DNA of 29,138 bases from Bacteroidota bacterium (GCA_023453125.1 JAEXUB010000169.1:1-29138), one strand, 5' to 3'; positions 16,664 to 24,755 are shown, counted from the first letter of the stretch. A program made the numbers and translations. Notes: a model not told the origin generated them from the letters alone.

Positions 16664-17548
16664 ATGAACTGGTTTATACTGGCATTAATCTCGGCGGTTT
16701 TCTCCGCCTTTGCGGCGGTATCTGAAAAAAAGGCGCTCTTTTCTCTTAATCCCCTTAATTTTTCATTTCTTGTGTCACTTGTGACCCTTATTCTATCAAT
16801 TCCTTTTTTCTTTTCGGTCAATCCGGAAGATATTACAAGTACCGGAATGGTTGTTCTGGCGTTCAAGACAATATTGAGCGCAAGCGCATTCCTATGTGTA
16901 ATGCTTTCACTTAAGAATCTCGAAGTAAGCGAGGCTCTGCCCCTTCTTGCCCTTTCTCCCGCTCTTGTAGCCATTGCCGGAGTTATTCTTATTAACGACC
17001 ACCTTTCCCTCTTGCAGTGGACAGGAGTTGCAGTAATGGTTATAGGAGCATATATACTTGAATTGCGCCGGGGGACGACCAACCTGCTGGAACCGCTGAA
17101 AGCAGTCTTTTTGTTTACGAAATACAGGTATGTTTTTATTGCTCTCATTCTCTTTATGGTAAGTTCAATACTCGACCGCCTCCTATTGAAAGGCTTTAAG
17201 CTTCCTCCTTATACATTTATGGCGTTTCAGCAGCTTTTTTATACTCTCTTCTTTTTGGCAATAATCCTCATAAAAAGAGCATCAATAACGGAAGGATTGA
17301 AAGAAGGGGGGAGAAGTCTGCTCTTTTTAATTGCCGCGGTATCGGTGTTTACGGTAATATACAGGTATACCCAGATAGAAGCCACAAAGCTTGCCCCTGT
17401 TGCCCTTGTGCTTTCGGTTAAGAGGCTTTCGGTTCTTTTTGCAGTAATTATTGGAGGAAAGCTGTTTCTTGAAGACAATCTCAAAAGAAGAATTCTTGCG
17501 GTTGTTATTATTCTTATCGGTGCGGCTCTGCTGATGAATAACGCATAG
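16664..17548 (+). CDS. EamA/DMT-family transporter
   Basis: A 294-residue integral membrane protein with about ten predicted helices arranged as two five-helix EamA repeats (about 1-145 and 155-294). Each repeat contains the pattern of Pro/Gly-containing helices typical of drug/metabolite exporters, for example SEALPLLALSPALVAIAGVILINDHLSLLQWTG in the first half and APVALVLSVKRLSVLFAVIIGGKLFLEDNLKRR in the second. Substrate unknown. It starts 18 nt after the TonB receptor. About 280 nt of AT-rich, gene-free DNA follow before the sigma factor gene. Confidence 0.88.
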   Translation: MNWFILALISAVFSAFAAVSEKKALFSLNPLNFSFLVSLVTLILSIPFFFSVNPEDITSTGMVVLAFKTILSASAFLCVMLSLKNLEVSEALPLLALSPALVAIAGVILINDHLSLLQWTGVAVMVIGAYILELRRGTTNLLEPLKAVFLFTKYRYVFIALILFMVSSILDRLLLKGFKLPPYTFMAFQQLFYTLFFLAIILIKRASITEGLKEGGRSLLFLIAAVSVFTVIYRYTQIEATKLAPVALVLSVKRLSVLFAVIIGGKLFLEDNLKRRILAVVIILIGAALLMNNA

Positions 17549-17753
17549 ATGCAGAATTTAGGAAAATTATCTCCTGCTATATATTACCTTTCTTAATTCA
17601 TTGCTAATAGGCTTTCAATACTTTAAGTCCCTCTTTTCTTTTATGTAAAAAAGAATATATATATAGTAAATAATCCTCACTTGCGTTCAGTGACAGATAA
17701 GCCTGCATTTTCATTTATTCAGTAATTTTATAATGGACACCTCCTCTTATTTA

Positions 17754-17776
17754 GGTGAAAAAATCTTTTTTGCACC
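17754..17776 (+). repeat. Dyad-symmetric element upstream of the sigma gene promoter
   Basis: GGTG, six A, TC, six T, G and CACC form an imperfect inverted repeat at 17754-17776, with one extra G in the right arm. It ends exactly where the ECF -35 element begins. A second stem (CACCT at 17738-17742 with AGGTG at 17753-17757) shares the GGTG arm, so the two are mutually exclusive. Because the predicted transcript starts further downstream, an operator or upstream DNA element is more likely than an attenuator. The rest of 17549-17737 is AT-rich and shows nothing recognisable. Confidence 0.4.
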
Positions 17777-17805
17777 GCAAGTTTTATTAAATTTTGCTGT
17801 CGAAT
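17777..17805 (+). promoter_or_regulatory. ECF-type promoter of the sigma cassette (site 1)
   Basis: -35 element GCAAGTTTTA at 17777-17786 and -10 element GCTGTCGAA with GTC at 17799-17801. The G-to-G distance is 22 nt, identical to the three other sites in this window. Transcription would start near 17810, about 18 nt before ATG 17829. The sigma gene therefore probably activates itself. Confidence 0.7.
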
Positions 17806-17828
17806 GAGTAGAAACCAAATTGTGATTG

Positions 17829-18398
17829 ATGGAAGACGCCGAATTAATAAATAAGTTAAAGAGCCGCGACAATGAAGCATTCAGGGAAGTTGTTGACAAA
17901 TATCAGAAAATGGTACTCAACTGCACTTACAAATTTCTCAGGGATGGACAGAGTGCCGAAGATATTACGCAGGATGTTTTTCTTGAAATTTATGAATCTA
18001 TCGGCTCTTTCAGGGGAGATGCAAAGCTTTCAACCTGGATTTACAGAATTGCAGTTACAAAATCAATCAACCATCTAAAAAGCAAAAACCGTAAAAAACG
18101 ATTCGGGGCATTAATCAGCATTTTCGGGAAGGATGATATGGAAGAAAAAGTAGAATCCGAAAGCAGGCAGGATGAAGAACTTGAGAACAAGGATAGAGCA
18201 AGGGTGCTCGCATGGGCACTTTCCTCACTGCCGGAAAACCAGAGAATTGCTTTTACATTAAGCAAAAACAGCGATTTGAGCTATAAGGAAATATCTGAAG
18301 TTCTAAATACCACCGTTTCATCGGTTGAATCCCTAATTCACAGAGCAAAGCTGAATCTGAAGAAAAAACTTTTTTCTTATTATAAGAATAATCTTTAA
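17829..18398 (+). CDS. ECF-subfamily RNA polymerase sigma factor
   Basis: A 189-residue two-domain sigma factor. Region 2 (about 20-85) contains YQKMVLNCTYKFL, the polymerase-binding SAEDITQDVFLEIYE, and GDAKLSTWIYRIAVTKSINHLKSKNRK. Region 4 (about 127-180) contains LPENQRIAFTLSKNSDLSYKEISEVL and the helix-turn-helix VSSVESLIHRAKLNLKK. A charged linker (EKVESESRQDEELENKDR) separates them, and there is no region 1 or 3, so it belongs to the ECF group. ATG 17829 is chosen over the TTG directly before it. It leads a three-gene unit with a small membrane protein and a Spy-like sensor (gaps 14 and 11 nt) and is preceded by one of the four motif copies it is proposed to recognise. Confidence 0.95.
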   Translation: MEDAELINKLKSRDNEAFREVVDKYQKMVLNCTYKFLRDGQSAEDITQDVFLEIYESIGSFRGDAKLSTWIYRIAVTKSINHLKSKNRKKRFGALISIFGKDDMEEKVESESRQDEELENKDRARVLAWALSSLPENQRIAFTLSKNSDLSYKEISEVLNTTVSSVESLIHRAKLNLKKKLFSYYKNNL

Positions 18399-18412
18399 GG
18401 GCAGAAAATAAA

Positions 18413-18727
18413 ATGAAAAGTGAAAAAGACATTCTGGATGAAGTTGAAAAGACATTAAAGGCTTTCGACAAGGATATTGTGCTCAAGGAAAATCCTTTTC
18501 TTTTTACACGAATTGAGGCGCGGATTAACTCAATCAGAAATAAAAGAAGAAGCGCTTTCAGGCATCATCCTGTCTTGAGCCGTGTAATTTTAATCCTTAT
18601 AATTGCCATCAACCTCTTAACCCTTGTTTATTTTTACGGCAGAGGAAAAGATTCTAATCTGCAGGATAAAATGTATATGGAATTAATTGCCGATTTTCAA
18701 ATTGATGAGTCATCGATTAACTATTAA
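18413..18727 (+). CDS. Small single-span membrane protein, putative anti-sigma factor
   Basis: A 104-residue protein with a cytosolic N-terminus of ~55 residues, one transmembrane helix (about 56-75, RVILILIIAINLLTLVYFYG) and a short C-terminal tail of ~29 residues. The N-terminal part contains ENPFLFTRIEARINSIRNKRR, a pattern I associate with short proteins encoded after ECF sigma genes in Bacteroidota. There is no zinc-binding HxxxCxxC anti-sigma motif. The topology and size (small cytosolic segment plus one helix) match CnrY-type minimal anti-sigma factors, which hold the sigma factor at the membrane. The role is inferred from position and topology only. Confidence 0.7.
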   Translation: MKSEKDILDEVEKTLKAFDKDIVLKENPFLFTRIEARINSIRNKRRSAFRHHPVLSRVILILIIAINLLTLVYFYGRGKDSNLQDKMYMELIADFQIDESSINY

Positions 18728-18738
18728 ACGGTAGAAAA

Positions 18739-19587
18739 ATGGACTTAGTAAATCAAGATAAGTTTAAAAACTGGCTTCTGATTATTCTTGTCGCCATGAA
18801 TATTCTCACAGTCTCCATTATATGGATGCAGTCATTTAGTGGGGGTAGATCTGCCGGCGGGACCGGAGCTGAGAAGCAGAGCGATTCCAAGGATATTGTG
18901 AGCAAGGCACTTAAATTCGATGAATCGCAGGCAGGCCGGTTTGAAAAAATAAGATCTGAACAGAGAGATATGGCTAAAAGACTTAACGACAGTCTGGATA
19001 CTCTCAAAAAGAATCTTGCTGATGAATTGTTCAAACCGAATCCGGATACATCCTACGCTTACAGGATAAGCATCGAGATTGGGTATCTTCAATCGAGGCT
19101 CGAAATGAACAGGTTCAAGCATTTTGCGGATTTGATGTCGATATCCACACCTGACCAGAAAGAGAAACTGAAACCTGTAATTCTCGATATTTTCACCAAA
19201 AAGCCCGCTCCAAAACCAGCACCCCAGGAACAGAAAAAGCCGAGCGCCAAAACTGCTCAGCCTGTCACCGGTAGAGATGAAAATGAAAGAATGAAACCGG
19301 AACCTCCGCAGCGAAACGAACAAAAAGGCCCGTCAATTGATGATAAAATAGAAAAATATTCCTCCCGTCTTAAGTTGACCGGAGAACAGGTTATGAAGCT
19401 CCGTGCCCTTCTGGAAAATACAAGGAATCAGGCGGAGAAAGCAAACAGGAAACGTAATATGGATGCCGCCAAAGCCGCTGATATGAAAACGAAAAACAGA
19501 GAGCTTGAAGATGAAGCTGTTATGAATATCCTTGATGAAAACCAGAAAAATGAATTCAAAAAAATGCTCGAAAAAAGAGGGAAATAG
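18739..19587 (+). CDS. Membrane-anchored Spy/ZraP-like periplasmic protein (CnrX-like sensor candidate)
   Basis: A 282-residue protein with an N-terminal membrane anchor (about 11-31) and the rest in the periplasm. Module 1 (about 52-152) is helical with FKHFADLMSISTPDQKEKL, the 'H-F-x2-L-x-x-I-x-T-P-x-Q' pattern of ZraP/CnrX/Spy proteins. A Pro/Lys-rich linker (about 154-200) follows, then module 2 (about 203-282) with RLKLTGEQVMKLRALLENT and ILDENQKNEFKKML, a second LTxxQ-type module. Only one His (128) is present, so the His-rich metal site of CnrX is missing and metal sensing is unlikely. It is the third gene of the sigma cassette and presumably controls release of the sigma factor in response to envelope conditions. 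Confidence 0.75.
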   Translation: MDLVNQDKFKNWLLIILVAMNILTVSIIWMQSFSGGRSAGGTGAEKQSDSKDIVSKALKFDESQAGRFEKIRSEQRDMAKRLNDSLDTLKKNLADELFKPNPDTSYAYRISIEIGYLQSRLEMNRFKHFADLMSISTPDQKEKLKPVILDIFTKKPAPKPAPQEQKKPSAKTAQPVTGRDENERMKPEPPQRNEQKGPSIDDKIEKYSSRLKLTGEQVMKLRALLENTRNQAEKANRKRNMDAAKAADMKTKNRELEDEAVMNILDENQKNEFKKMLEKRGK

Positions 19588-19599
19588 CTTCCCTCTTTT
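19573..19599 (+). terminator. Hairpin terminator at the end of the sigma cassette
   Basis: AAAAGAGGGAA at 19573-19583 pairs with TTCCCTCTTTT at 19589-19599 (11 bp, 5-nt loop). The stop codon at 19585-19587 lies in the loop, so the terminator overlaps the coding end. The T tract is part of the stem, and the A-rich left arm could let it act in both directions. Confidence 0.7.
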
Positions 19600-19624
19600 G
19601 CCTTAAAAAAAACAATTTCCAGCC

Positions 19625-19653
19625 GCAAGTATTTTATGCTTTCTTTGTCTAAC
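19625..19653 (+). promoter_or_regulatory. ECF-type promoter of the phosphoesterase pair (site 2)
   Basis: -35 element GCAAGTATTT at 19625-19634 and -10 element TTTGTCTAA with GTC at 19647-19649; the same 22-nt offset as the other sites. The predicted start near 19658 leaves ~18 nt before ATG 19677, but only a few nt before GTG 19665. It therefore supports ATG 19677 as the true start. Confidence 0.75.
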
Positions 19654-19676
19654 AGGGTATTAAAGTGCAGGTGATA

Positions 19677-21368
19677 ATGAAATTATTCCGGTTTATTTTA
19701 ATATATTTTTTACTTACGGTTCTTACCATAAAAGGGAATTATTCAGCGGCTGATACCGTTTCTTTTTATTCCAATCCAATTCTCGGCAGATTAACCAATA
19801 GTTCAGTAACCATTAGTGTCCTTCCGAAAAAGAACCTTGATATATATTATGAATTAGGTACTTCGCCGGGAATCTATATAATACAGTCCGGCGTTCAATC
19901 CGCTTCTCTTAATAATCCAGCCAGAACGGTTATCTCATCCCTGGCGGCAAATACCCGTTATTATTACAGGATAAGATACCGGTTAAGCGGTACAGGCACT
20001 TATACGGCAGGAGAAGAATTTACCTTTATAACACAGAGGAGCAAAGGCACTTCTTTTGTATTTACCGTTGAGGCCGATCCCCATTTATACGATAAAAAGG
20101 GGGGGCATTCATTAATGCGTCTCTGTCTTCAGAATCAGCTTGCCGACAATCCTGATTTTATGATTGATTTAGGGGACACGTTCGGCGATGACCACAATCC
20201 TAATACAATTACTGAGTCTGAGATTGACCTGCTTCATAAGAATTACATCCCTTATTTCGGTTTGCTTAACCATTCGGCGGCGCTTTATCTATGTCTTGGA
20301 AACCACGAAGGGGAATCGGGCTACTATCTTTTGCAGAATGCTCCTAACAATCTTGCAGTATATGGCACGCTTGCAAGAAAAAAATATTATGCTAATCCAT
20401 ATCCCGACACATTTTATACGGGCAATGATGTGCCCGAAGGATTTGGAATTGGACTTCCTGAAAATTATTATTCATTTGAATGGGGGAACGCTCTGTTTGT
20501 AGTGCTGGATGTATATAGAGGTTTTACATCATCGGCGAAACCGCGGGAATGGGAGTGGACTCTTGGAGAGACTCAGTATAAATGGTTTAAAAAGGTTCTG
20601 GAAGAAAGCAATTCTAAATATAGATTTGTTTTTGCCCACCACACTCTTGGCGAGACCAGAGGGGGTATTAATACTGCCGGATTTTTTGAATGGGGAGGGT
20701 ACAATTCAAACGGTACTACCTGGGGATTCGATTTCTACAGGCCCGGGTGGGGGGTCCCTATCCATCAGCTTATGGTTAACAATAAAGTTAATATCTTTTT
20801 TCAGGGGCATGACCATATTTTTTCCAAGGAAATGCTTGATGGAATAGTATACCAGGCGGTTCCTATGCCAAGCGATTCTACTTACACTATCGGCATGACG
20901 GATAACGGTAGTGCGTATACCGGAATTAAGCTTGACGGTTCCGGGCATCTCAGAGTAACGGTTGCGCCTTCAGGAGTTACTGTTGATTATGTTAAGGCTG
21001 TAATGCCCGCCGATGAAATAAGTGCCGGTAGAAACAGGGAAACCGCATACTCCTATACAGTTACTTCATCAGTTGCTTCGGTAGAGGAAAAACCGGAAGT
21101 ACCGGCCGGTTTCAATCTGTACCAGAACTATCCTAATCCGTTCAATCCCGAAACAACAATTAAGTTTTCAATCCCAAAGCAGGAACACGTATCATTAAAA
21201 ATATTCAATTCGCTGGGGCAGGAAATAGACTCACCAATTAACAATATACTGGCCCCGGGGGCACATTTATACAAATGGAATGCGGGAAGTAATCCGGCGG
21301 GAGTCTATTTTTATCAGTTGAGATGCGGGAGCGGAAGTTATACCGGAAAAATGCTGCTCTTAAAATAG
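19677..21368 (+). CDS. Secreted metallophosphoesterase with T9SS sorting domain (copy 1)
   Basis: A 563-residue secreted protein. The signal peptide is residues 1-25 (MKLFRFILIYFLLTVLTIKG). An Fn3-like domain (about 30-120), as in purple acid phosphatases, precedes the calcineurin-type metallophosphoesterase domain. Metal ligands: EADPH (Asp134, His136), DLGD (Asp164, Asp167), GNHE (Asn209, His210), FAHH (His321/322) and GHDH (377-380). The C-terminal ~87 residues are the type IX sorting domain (LYQNYPNPFNPETTIKFSIP then PAGVYFYQLRCG), so export and attachment at the cell surface or release are expected. Substrate unknown. Directly followed by a homologous gene after 15 nt. Confidence 0.88.
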   Translation: MKLFRFILIYFLLTVLTIKGNYSAADTVSFYSNPILGRLTNSSVTISVLPKKNLDIYYELGTSPGIYIIQSGVQSASLNNPARTVISSLAANTRYYYRIRYRLSGTGTYTAGEEFTFITQRSKGTSFVFTVEADPHLYDKKGGHSLMRLCLQNQLADNPDFMIDLGDTFGDDHNPNTITESEIDLLHKNYIPYFGLLNHSAALYLCLGNHEGESGYYLLQNAPNNLAVYGTLARKKYYANPYPDTFYTGNDVPEGFGIGLPENYYSFEWGNALFVVLDVYRGFTSSAKPREWEWTLGETQYKWFKKVLEESNSKYRFVFAHHTLGETRGGINTAGFFEWGGYNSNGTTWGFDFYRPGWGVPIHQLMVNNKVNIFFQGHDHIFSKEMLDGIVYQAVPMPSDSTYTIGMTDNGSAYTGIKLDGSGHLRVTVAPSGVTVDYVKAVMPADEISAGRNRETAYSYTVTSSVASVEEKPEVPAGFNLYQNYPNPFNPETTIKFSIPKQEHVSLKIFNSLGQEIDSPINNILAPGAHLYKWNAGSNPAGVYFYQLRCGSGSYTGKMLLLK

Positions 21369-21383
21369 GCAAGGAATTGAAAC

Positions 21384-23117
21384 GTGATTAAATATATTTT
21401 AACCTCTCTTTTTTTTATTCCCTCAATTCTGTTTTCTCTTTCTCACGAAAGGAACGTCTTAACGGCGGATACTGTAAGGTTTATATGCCAGGAACTTCTC
21501 GGGCGCCCGACAGATAATTCAATTGTAATTAATTTCTGTACCGATGCAGATATAGATGTATATGCCGAATACGGTTTACTGTCAGGTTCTTATTCCGGGC
21601 AGACCAGTACGTTCCGGGCAGTATCACAGATTCCATTTAATCTCGTAATTTCCAATCTTCTTCCGGGCAGGACCTATTTTTACCGGCTAAAGTATAAGAA
21701 AGCAGGAGGCGTTGAATGGGTTACAAGAGGAGAACATTCTTTCAGGACTGCAAAGCCGAAAGGGGATTCCTTTGTGTTTGCAGTTGAGGCAGATCCTCAC
21801 CTCGATTACTATACTGATCCCGAACTGCTTAAAATCACTTTCAACAATATTGCTACCGCTTCCCCCGATTTTGTATTTGACCTCGGCGATACATTTATGT
21901 CGGAAAAGCTTCAGCATCCGGCTCTGGACAGTGTTACCATTAGGCACTTACTCCTCCGATCCTACTTTGATTTAATTTGCCATAGCATTCCTCTTTATTT
22001 GGTAATAGGGAATCACGAAGGAGAACTGGGATGGCTGCTTGACGGCACTCCCGATAATCTTGCGGTCATAACTTCCAATACGAGAACAAAATATTTTCCC
22101 AACCCAATTCCTGATAATTTTTATTCGGGCAACAATAAAAGCGAACCATTTGTCGGCCTAAGGCAGAATTTTTATTCCTGGGAATGGGGCAATGCTCTTT
22201 TTGTTGTTCTGGATCCCTACTGGTATACTATGAATAAGCCAAATATTTATGTCGATAACTGGAGCTGGACTCTAGGAAAAGAACAATATGAATGGTTTAA
22301 GGGAGTACTCGAAAGAAGTAGCGCCAAATTCAAATTTGTATTTGCCCATCAGATTATAGGCGGCGGGAGCACTGACGGACGCGGCGGTGCTGAGGCCGTA
22401 CCATTTTATGAAATGGGGGGAAAGAATAAGGATGGAAGCTGGGGATTTACATCGAACAGAGGTTCCTGGGAAATGCCCATACATCAGCTTATGGTTAAGC
22501 ACGGAGTTAATGTGTTCTTTCACGGCCATGACCATTTTTATGCAAAGCAGGAACTGGACGGAATTATTTATCAGGAGGTTCCTCAGCCGGGAAATCCAAA
22601 TTATAAAAACGCCGGGCCAGCAGAGCAATACGGATATACATCGGGTACCATTATCCCTTGCTCCGGTTTCCTAAAAATTACTGTTAACCAGAATTCATCC
22701 AAAGTCGAATATGTCCGATCTTATCTCCCTTCGGCCGAAAACAATGATAGAATAAACGGAATGATAAGCGATTCTTACACAATAAATCCTGCAGGAACCG
22801 TTTCAGCCTCTAACACTGGACAATTGCCGGATGCTTTCAAATTGTTACAAAACTATCCAAATCCTTTTAATCCGAGAACAACTTTAAAATATTCTGTGCC
22901 GGAAAGCAATGCGGTAAACGGGCAGGTTAGGGTTTCCCTAAAGGTGTTCGATATAATGGGAAGAGAAGTCGCCACCCTTGTTGATGAAATGAAAGGACCG
23001 GGGACCTATTCAGCCGATTTTAATCCCTCTTTATATGGACTCGCAAGCGGGGTATATTTTTACAGGCTCACAGCAGGTTCATTATCGCAGAGCAGAAAAA
23101 TGGTTTACCTTAGATAA
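21384..23117 (+). CDS. Secreted metallophosphoesterase with T9SS sorting domain (copy 2)
   Basis: A 577-residue paralogue of the preceding gene with the same order of parts: signal peptide (1-20), Fn3-like domain (about 28-122), metallophosphoesterase domain and type IX sorting domain (from about 484, LLQNYPNPFNPRTTLKYSVP). Ligands are conserved: EADPH (Asp137, His139), DLGD (Asp166, Asp169), GNHE (Asn210, His211), FAHQ (His322; the second His of copy 1 is Gln here) and GHDH (381-384). The start is GTG 21384, with AAGGA 8 nt upstream. The pair is probably one transcript from site 2. The Gln change and different loops suggest different substrates. Confidence 0.87.
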   Translation: MIKYILTSLFFIPSILFSLSHERNVLTADTVRFICQELLGRPTDNSIVINFCTDADIDVYAEYGLLSGSYSGQTSTFRAVSQIPFNLVISNLLPGRTYFYRLKYKKAGGVEWVTRGEHSFRTAKPKGDSFVFAVEADPHLDYYTDPELLKITFNNIATASPDFVFDLGDTFMSEKLQHPALDSVTIRHLLLRSYFDLICHSIPLYLVIGNHEGELGWLLDGTPDNLAVITSNTRTKYFPNPIPDNFYSGNNKSEPFVGLRQNFYSWEWGNALFVVLDPYWYTMNKPNIYVDNWSWTLGKEQYEWFKGVLERSSAKFKFVFAHQIIGGGSTDGRGGAEAVPFYEMGGKNKDGSWGFTSNRGSWEMPIHQLMVKHGVNVFFHGHDHFYAKQELDGIIYQEVPQPGNPNYKNAGPAEQYGYTSGTIIPCSGFLKITVNQNSSKVEYVRSYLPSAENNDRINGMISDSYTINPAGTVSASNTGQLPDAFKLLQNYPNPFNPRTTLKYSVPESNAVNGQVRVSLKVFDIMGREVATLVDEMKGPGTYSADFNPSLYGLASGVYFYRLTAGSLSQSRKMVYLR

Positions 23118-23224
23118 CATTCTTTTTTAAGAAATCCTTCAAAATACTAAAGATGCATAATGCAGCCGTATGTGCGCTGCAGCACCATATCCACTTATTC
23201 AAATTTGCTACCGGAAAAATACCT

Positions 23225-23253
23225 GCAAGTTTTTCATGCGACAGTTGTCTGAT
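23225..23253 (+). promoter_or_regulatory. ECF-type promoter of the LTxxQ lipoprotein gene (site 3)
   Basis: -35 element GCAAGTTTTT at 23225-23234 and -10 element TTGTCTGAT with GTC at 23247-23249; offset 22 nt. Both boxes are identical to site 4. The leader to ATG 23338 would be ~80 nt. The rest of the gap (23118-23337) holds a 6-bp stem (TGCAGC 23161-23166 with GCTGCA 23176-23181) and nothing else recognisable. Confidence 0.75.
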
Positions 23254-23323
23254 GCAATAAAGGGAGCAAAAGGTTTCATATTAACTAAGATCTCCAATTT
23301 GAAATAATTTCATTGCAACAAGC

Positions 23324-23330
23324 AAGGAGG
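23324..23330 (+). promoter_or_regulatory. Strong ribosome binding site fixing the lipoprotein start
   Basis: AAGGAGG at 23324-23330, 7 nt before ATG 23338. It supports an unusually long, basic n-region (~30 residues) ahead of the signal helix instead of a later internal start. Confidence 0.8.
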
Positions 23331-23337
23331 TTCCGCC

Positions 23338-24690
23338 ATGAAAAAGAAAGAAATATCGGGGCGCAAAAGATCTGACGCTCGAAGCACCGGCTTCGGCAGT
23401 CCAATAAAATCAAAAGAGTTTTTTACGGAATATTCTCTACTATTTATAGCCATAATTATGATGCTGTTCTTCTCCTCCTGCACCAAAGAGAGCGGTGAGA
23501 TTATGGTAGCTCCCGAATCTTCTGAAGGGGATATTTCAACCGCCCGGTTTACAATTGAACAGACTATTTCGGACGAGGCGCAGAGGAATACCATTGCATT
23601 CGACGGTCTTGCATTTCTTACAGGGAATGTGGGCTCGCAGTCTTTTCTTCCCCCCGGCAAAGTAGCAGACTATAGCGGGTTCCAGTATCTGAGGGATAAT
23701 GATGCTACAAATCTTGGGCATAATACAAGCTTTGTTACAATTATCGCTCATAATATTTTAAACATACTTACTTCGGAACAGATAGGCTTGTTTGTTGCAA
23801 GAGCTAAGAATCAGATTGAGTTAATAAACGAATTTGCCTATAGGAGATTTCCTTTGCTGTCAGCCTTCAGACGACTTAAGGAGGGAGATCTTCCTTCCGG
23901 AACAACACAGCTAAGCAAAGAGGCGGTTATGGCTTATACTGCGGAGCTGTACAGAATTGACGGTTTGATAAGCTATGACAGGGCTAAGCTTTTCGGATCA
24001 ATACTAAGCTCTCTCACTGACGAGCAAAAGAGCAAACTGGATGCTCTTAAAGCTCTTAACGGGATTGGAAACTGGAACAGCACCCTGACCGATCCGCTTA
24101 GGGCTCTAAACCTGGACAGAGACGTTAATGTAGCTGTTATGACCTATGCAAGTGAAATATATGCATGGTATGCAGGTTCAGTTGCCGCAGATGTCTATTT
24201 CTGTCCCGAAAGACAGGGGACATATTTCGGTTCGTTCTATTTAAAGGATTGGCCGGCAATGGGAAATCCGAATTACACTATAAATGAACAGTTAACGGCG
24301 AGCGCAGGAGAGGATTTTCTGAATGCTCTTACCGCGGAGCAGGCAGAAAAAGTGAGAAACATTGTTAATCTGCAGAAAAATGCCCTACTTGAACTCATTC
24401 AGAAGAGAGAGGCAATATCCATCGAACTTAGAAGGTTTATCTCTGAGGGGAGTGCAAATCAGGCAACTGTTTTGTCCCTGTCAGAAAGGTACGGCCAGCT
24501 GGATGGTGAAATAAGTTATTATTATGCTACTGTATTTGCCCAGGTTTATAATTCTCTTTCATCGGAACAGAAATTAAAACTGACCTCTCTAGTTCAGCAG
24601 CTTGGGTATGTTAATCCTTCCGGAGCTTTCCTCTATTCGCAGCCGGCTAATATGCCCGAAATAATTAATACTGATTTTATGTTTAAGTAA
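23338..24690 (+). CDS. Lipoprotein with duplicated LTxxQ (Spy-like) modules
   Basis: A 450-residue protein. A ~30-residue basic n-region is followed by a hydrophobic helix (about 31-47) and a lipobox-like FFSSC with Cys48, so export and lipidation are predicted. The mature part is mostly helical and contains two copies of a ~180-residue unit. YSGFQYLRDNDA (112-123) and YFGSFYLKDWPA (296-307) correspond, each followed by two LTxxQ-type motifs: LTSEQ (144), LTDEQ (226), then LTAEQ (331), LSSEQ (407). LTxxQ motifs define Spy/CpxP periplasmic chaperones. I do not recognise the full-length family. Its own ECF-type promoter links it to the sigma cassette, whose sensor also carries LTxxQ-type modules. 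Confidence 0.7.
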   Translation: MKKKEISGRKRSDARSTGFGSPIKSKEFFTEYSLLFIAIIMMLFFSSCTKESGEIMVAPESSEGDISTARFTIEQTISDEAQRNTIAFDGLAFLTGNVGSQSFLPPGKVADYSGFQYLRDNDATNLGHNTSFVTIIAHNILNILTSEQIGLFVARAKNQIELINEFAYRRFPLLSAFRRLKEGDLPSGTTQLSKEAVMAYTAELYRIDGLISYDRAKLFGSILSSLTDEQKSKLDALKALNGIGNWNSTLTDPLRALNLDRDVNVAVMTYASEIYAWYAGSVAADVYFCPERQGTYFGSFYLKDWPAMGNPNYTINEQLTASAGEDFLNALTAEQAEKVRNIVNLQKNALLELIQKREAISIELRRFISEGSANQATVLSLSERYGQLDGEISYYYATVFAQVYNSLSSEQKLKLTSLVQQLGYVNPSGAFLYSQPANMPEIINTDFMFK

Positions 24691-24728
24691 TATTTCATTT
24701 AACCGTTGTTCTATAGAAAACAATAAAC

Positions 24729-24755
24729 AGGCACCTGCGGGTGCCTATCTTTTTC
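24729..24755 (+). terminator. Rho-independent terminator after the LTxxQ lipoprotein
   Basis: AGGCACC at 24729-24735 pairs with GGTGCCT at 24740-24746 (7 bp, TGCG tetraloop), followed by ATCTTTTTC. The rest of the 24691-25033 gap is AT-rich and holds only the promoter site at 24944. Confidence 0.85.

Noticed and set aside
16618..17148. Long antisense open frame (176 residues) opposite the EamA gene.
   Set aside because: It mirrors a well-supported membrane protein gene, has no recognisable domain or ribosome site, and all real genes here are on the + strand.
19665..19676. GTG start for the first phosphoesterase, 12 nt upstream.
   Set aside because: It would lie only about 7 nt after the predicted transcription start; ATG 19677 gives a normal signal peptide and leader.
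23161..23181. Hairpin TGCAGC/GCTGCA after the second phosphoesterase as a terminator.
   Set aside because: Only 6 bp with a 9-nt loop and no T run after it.
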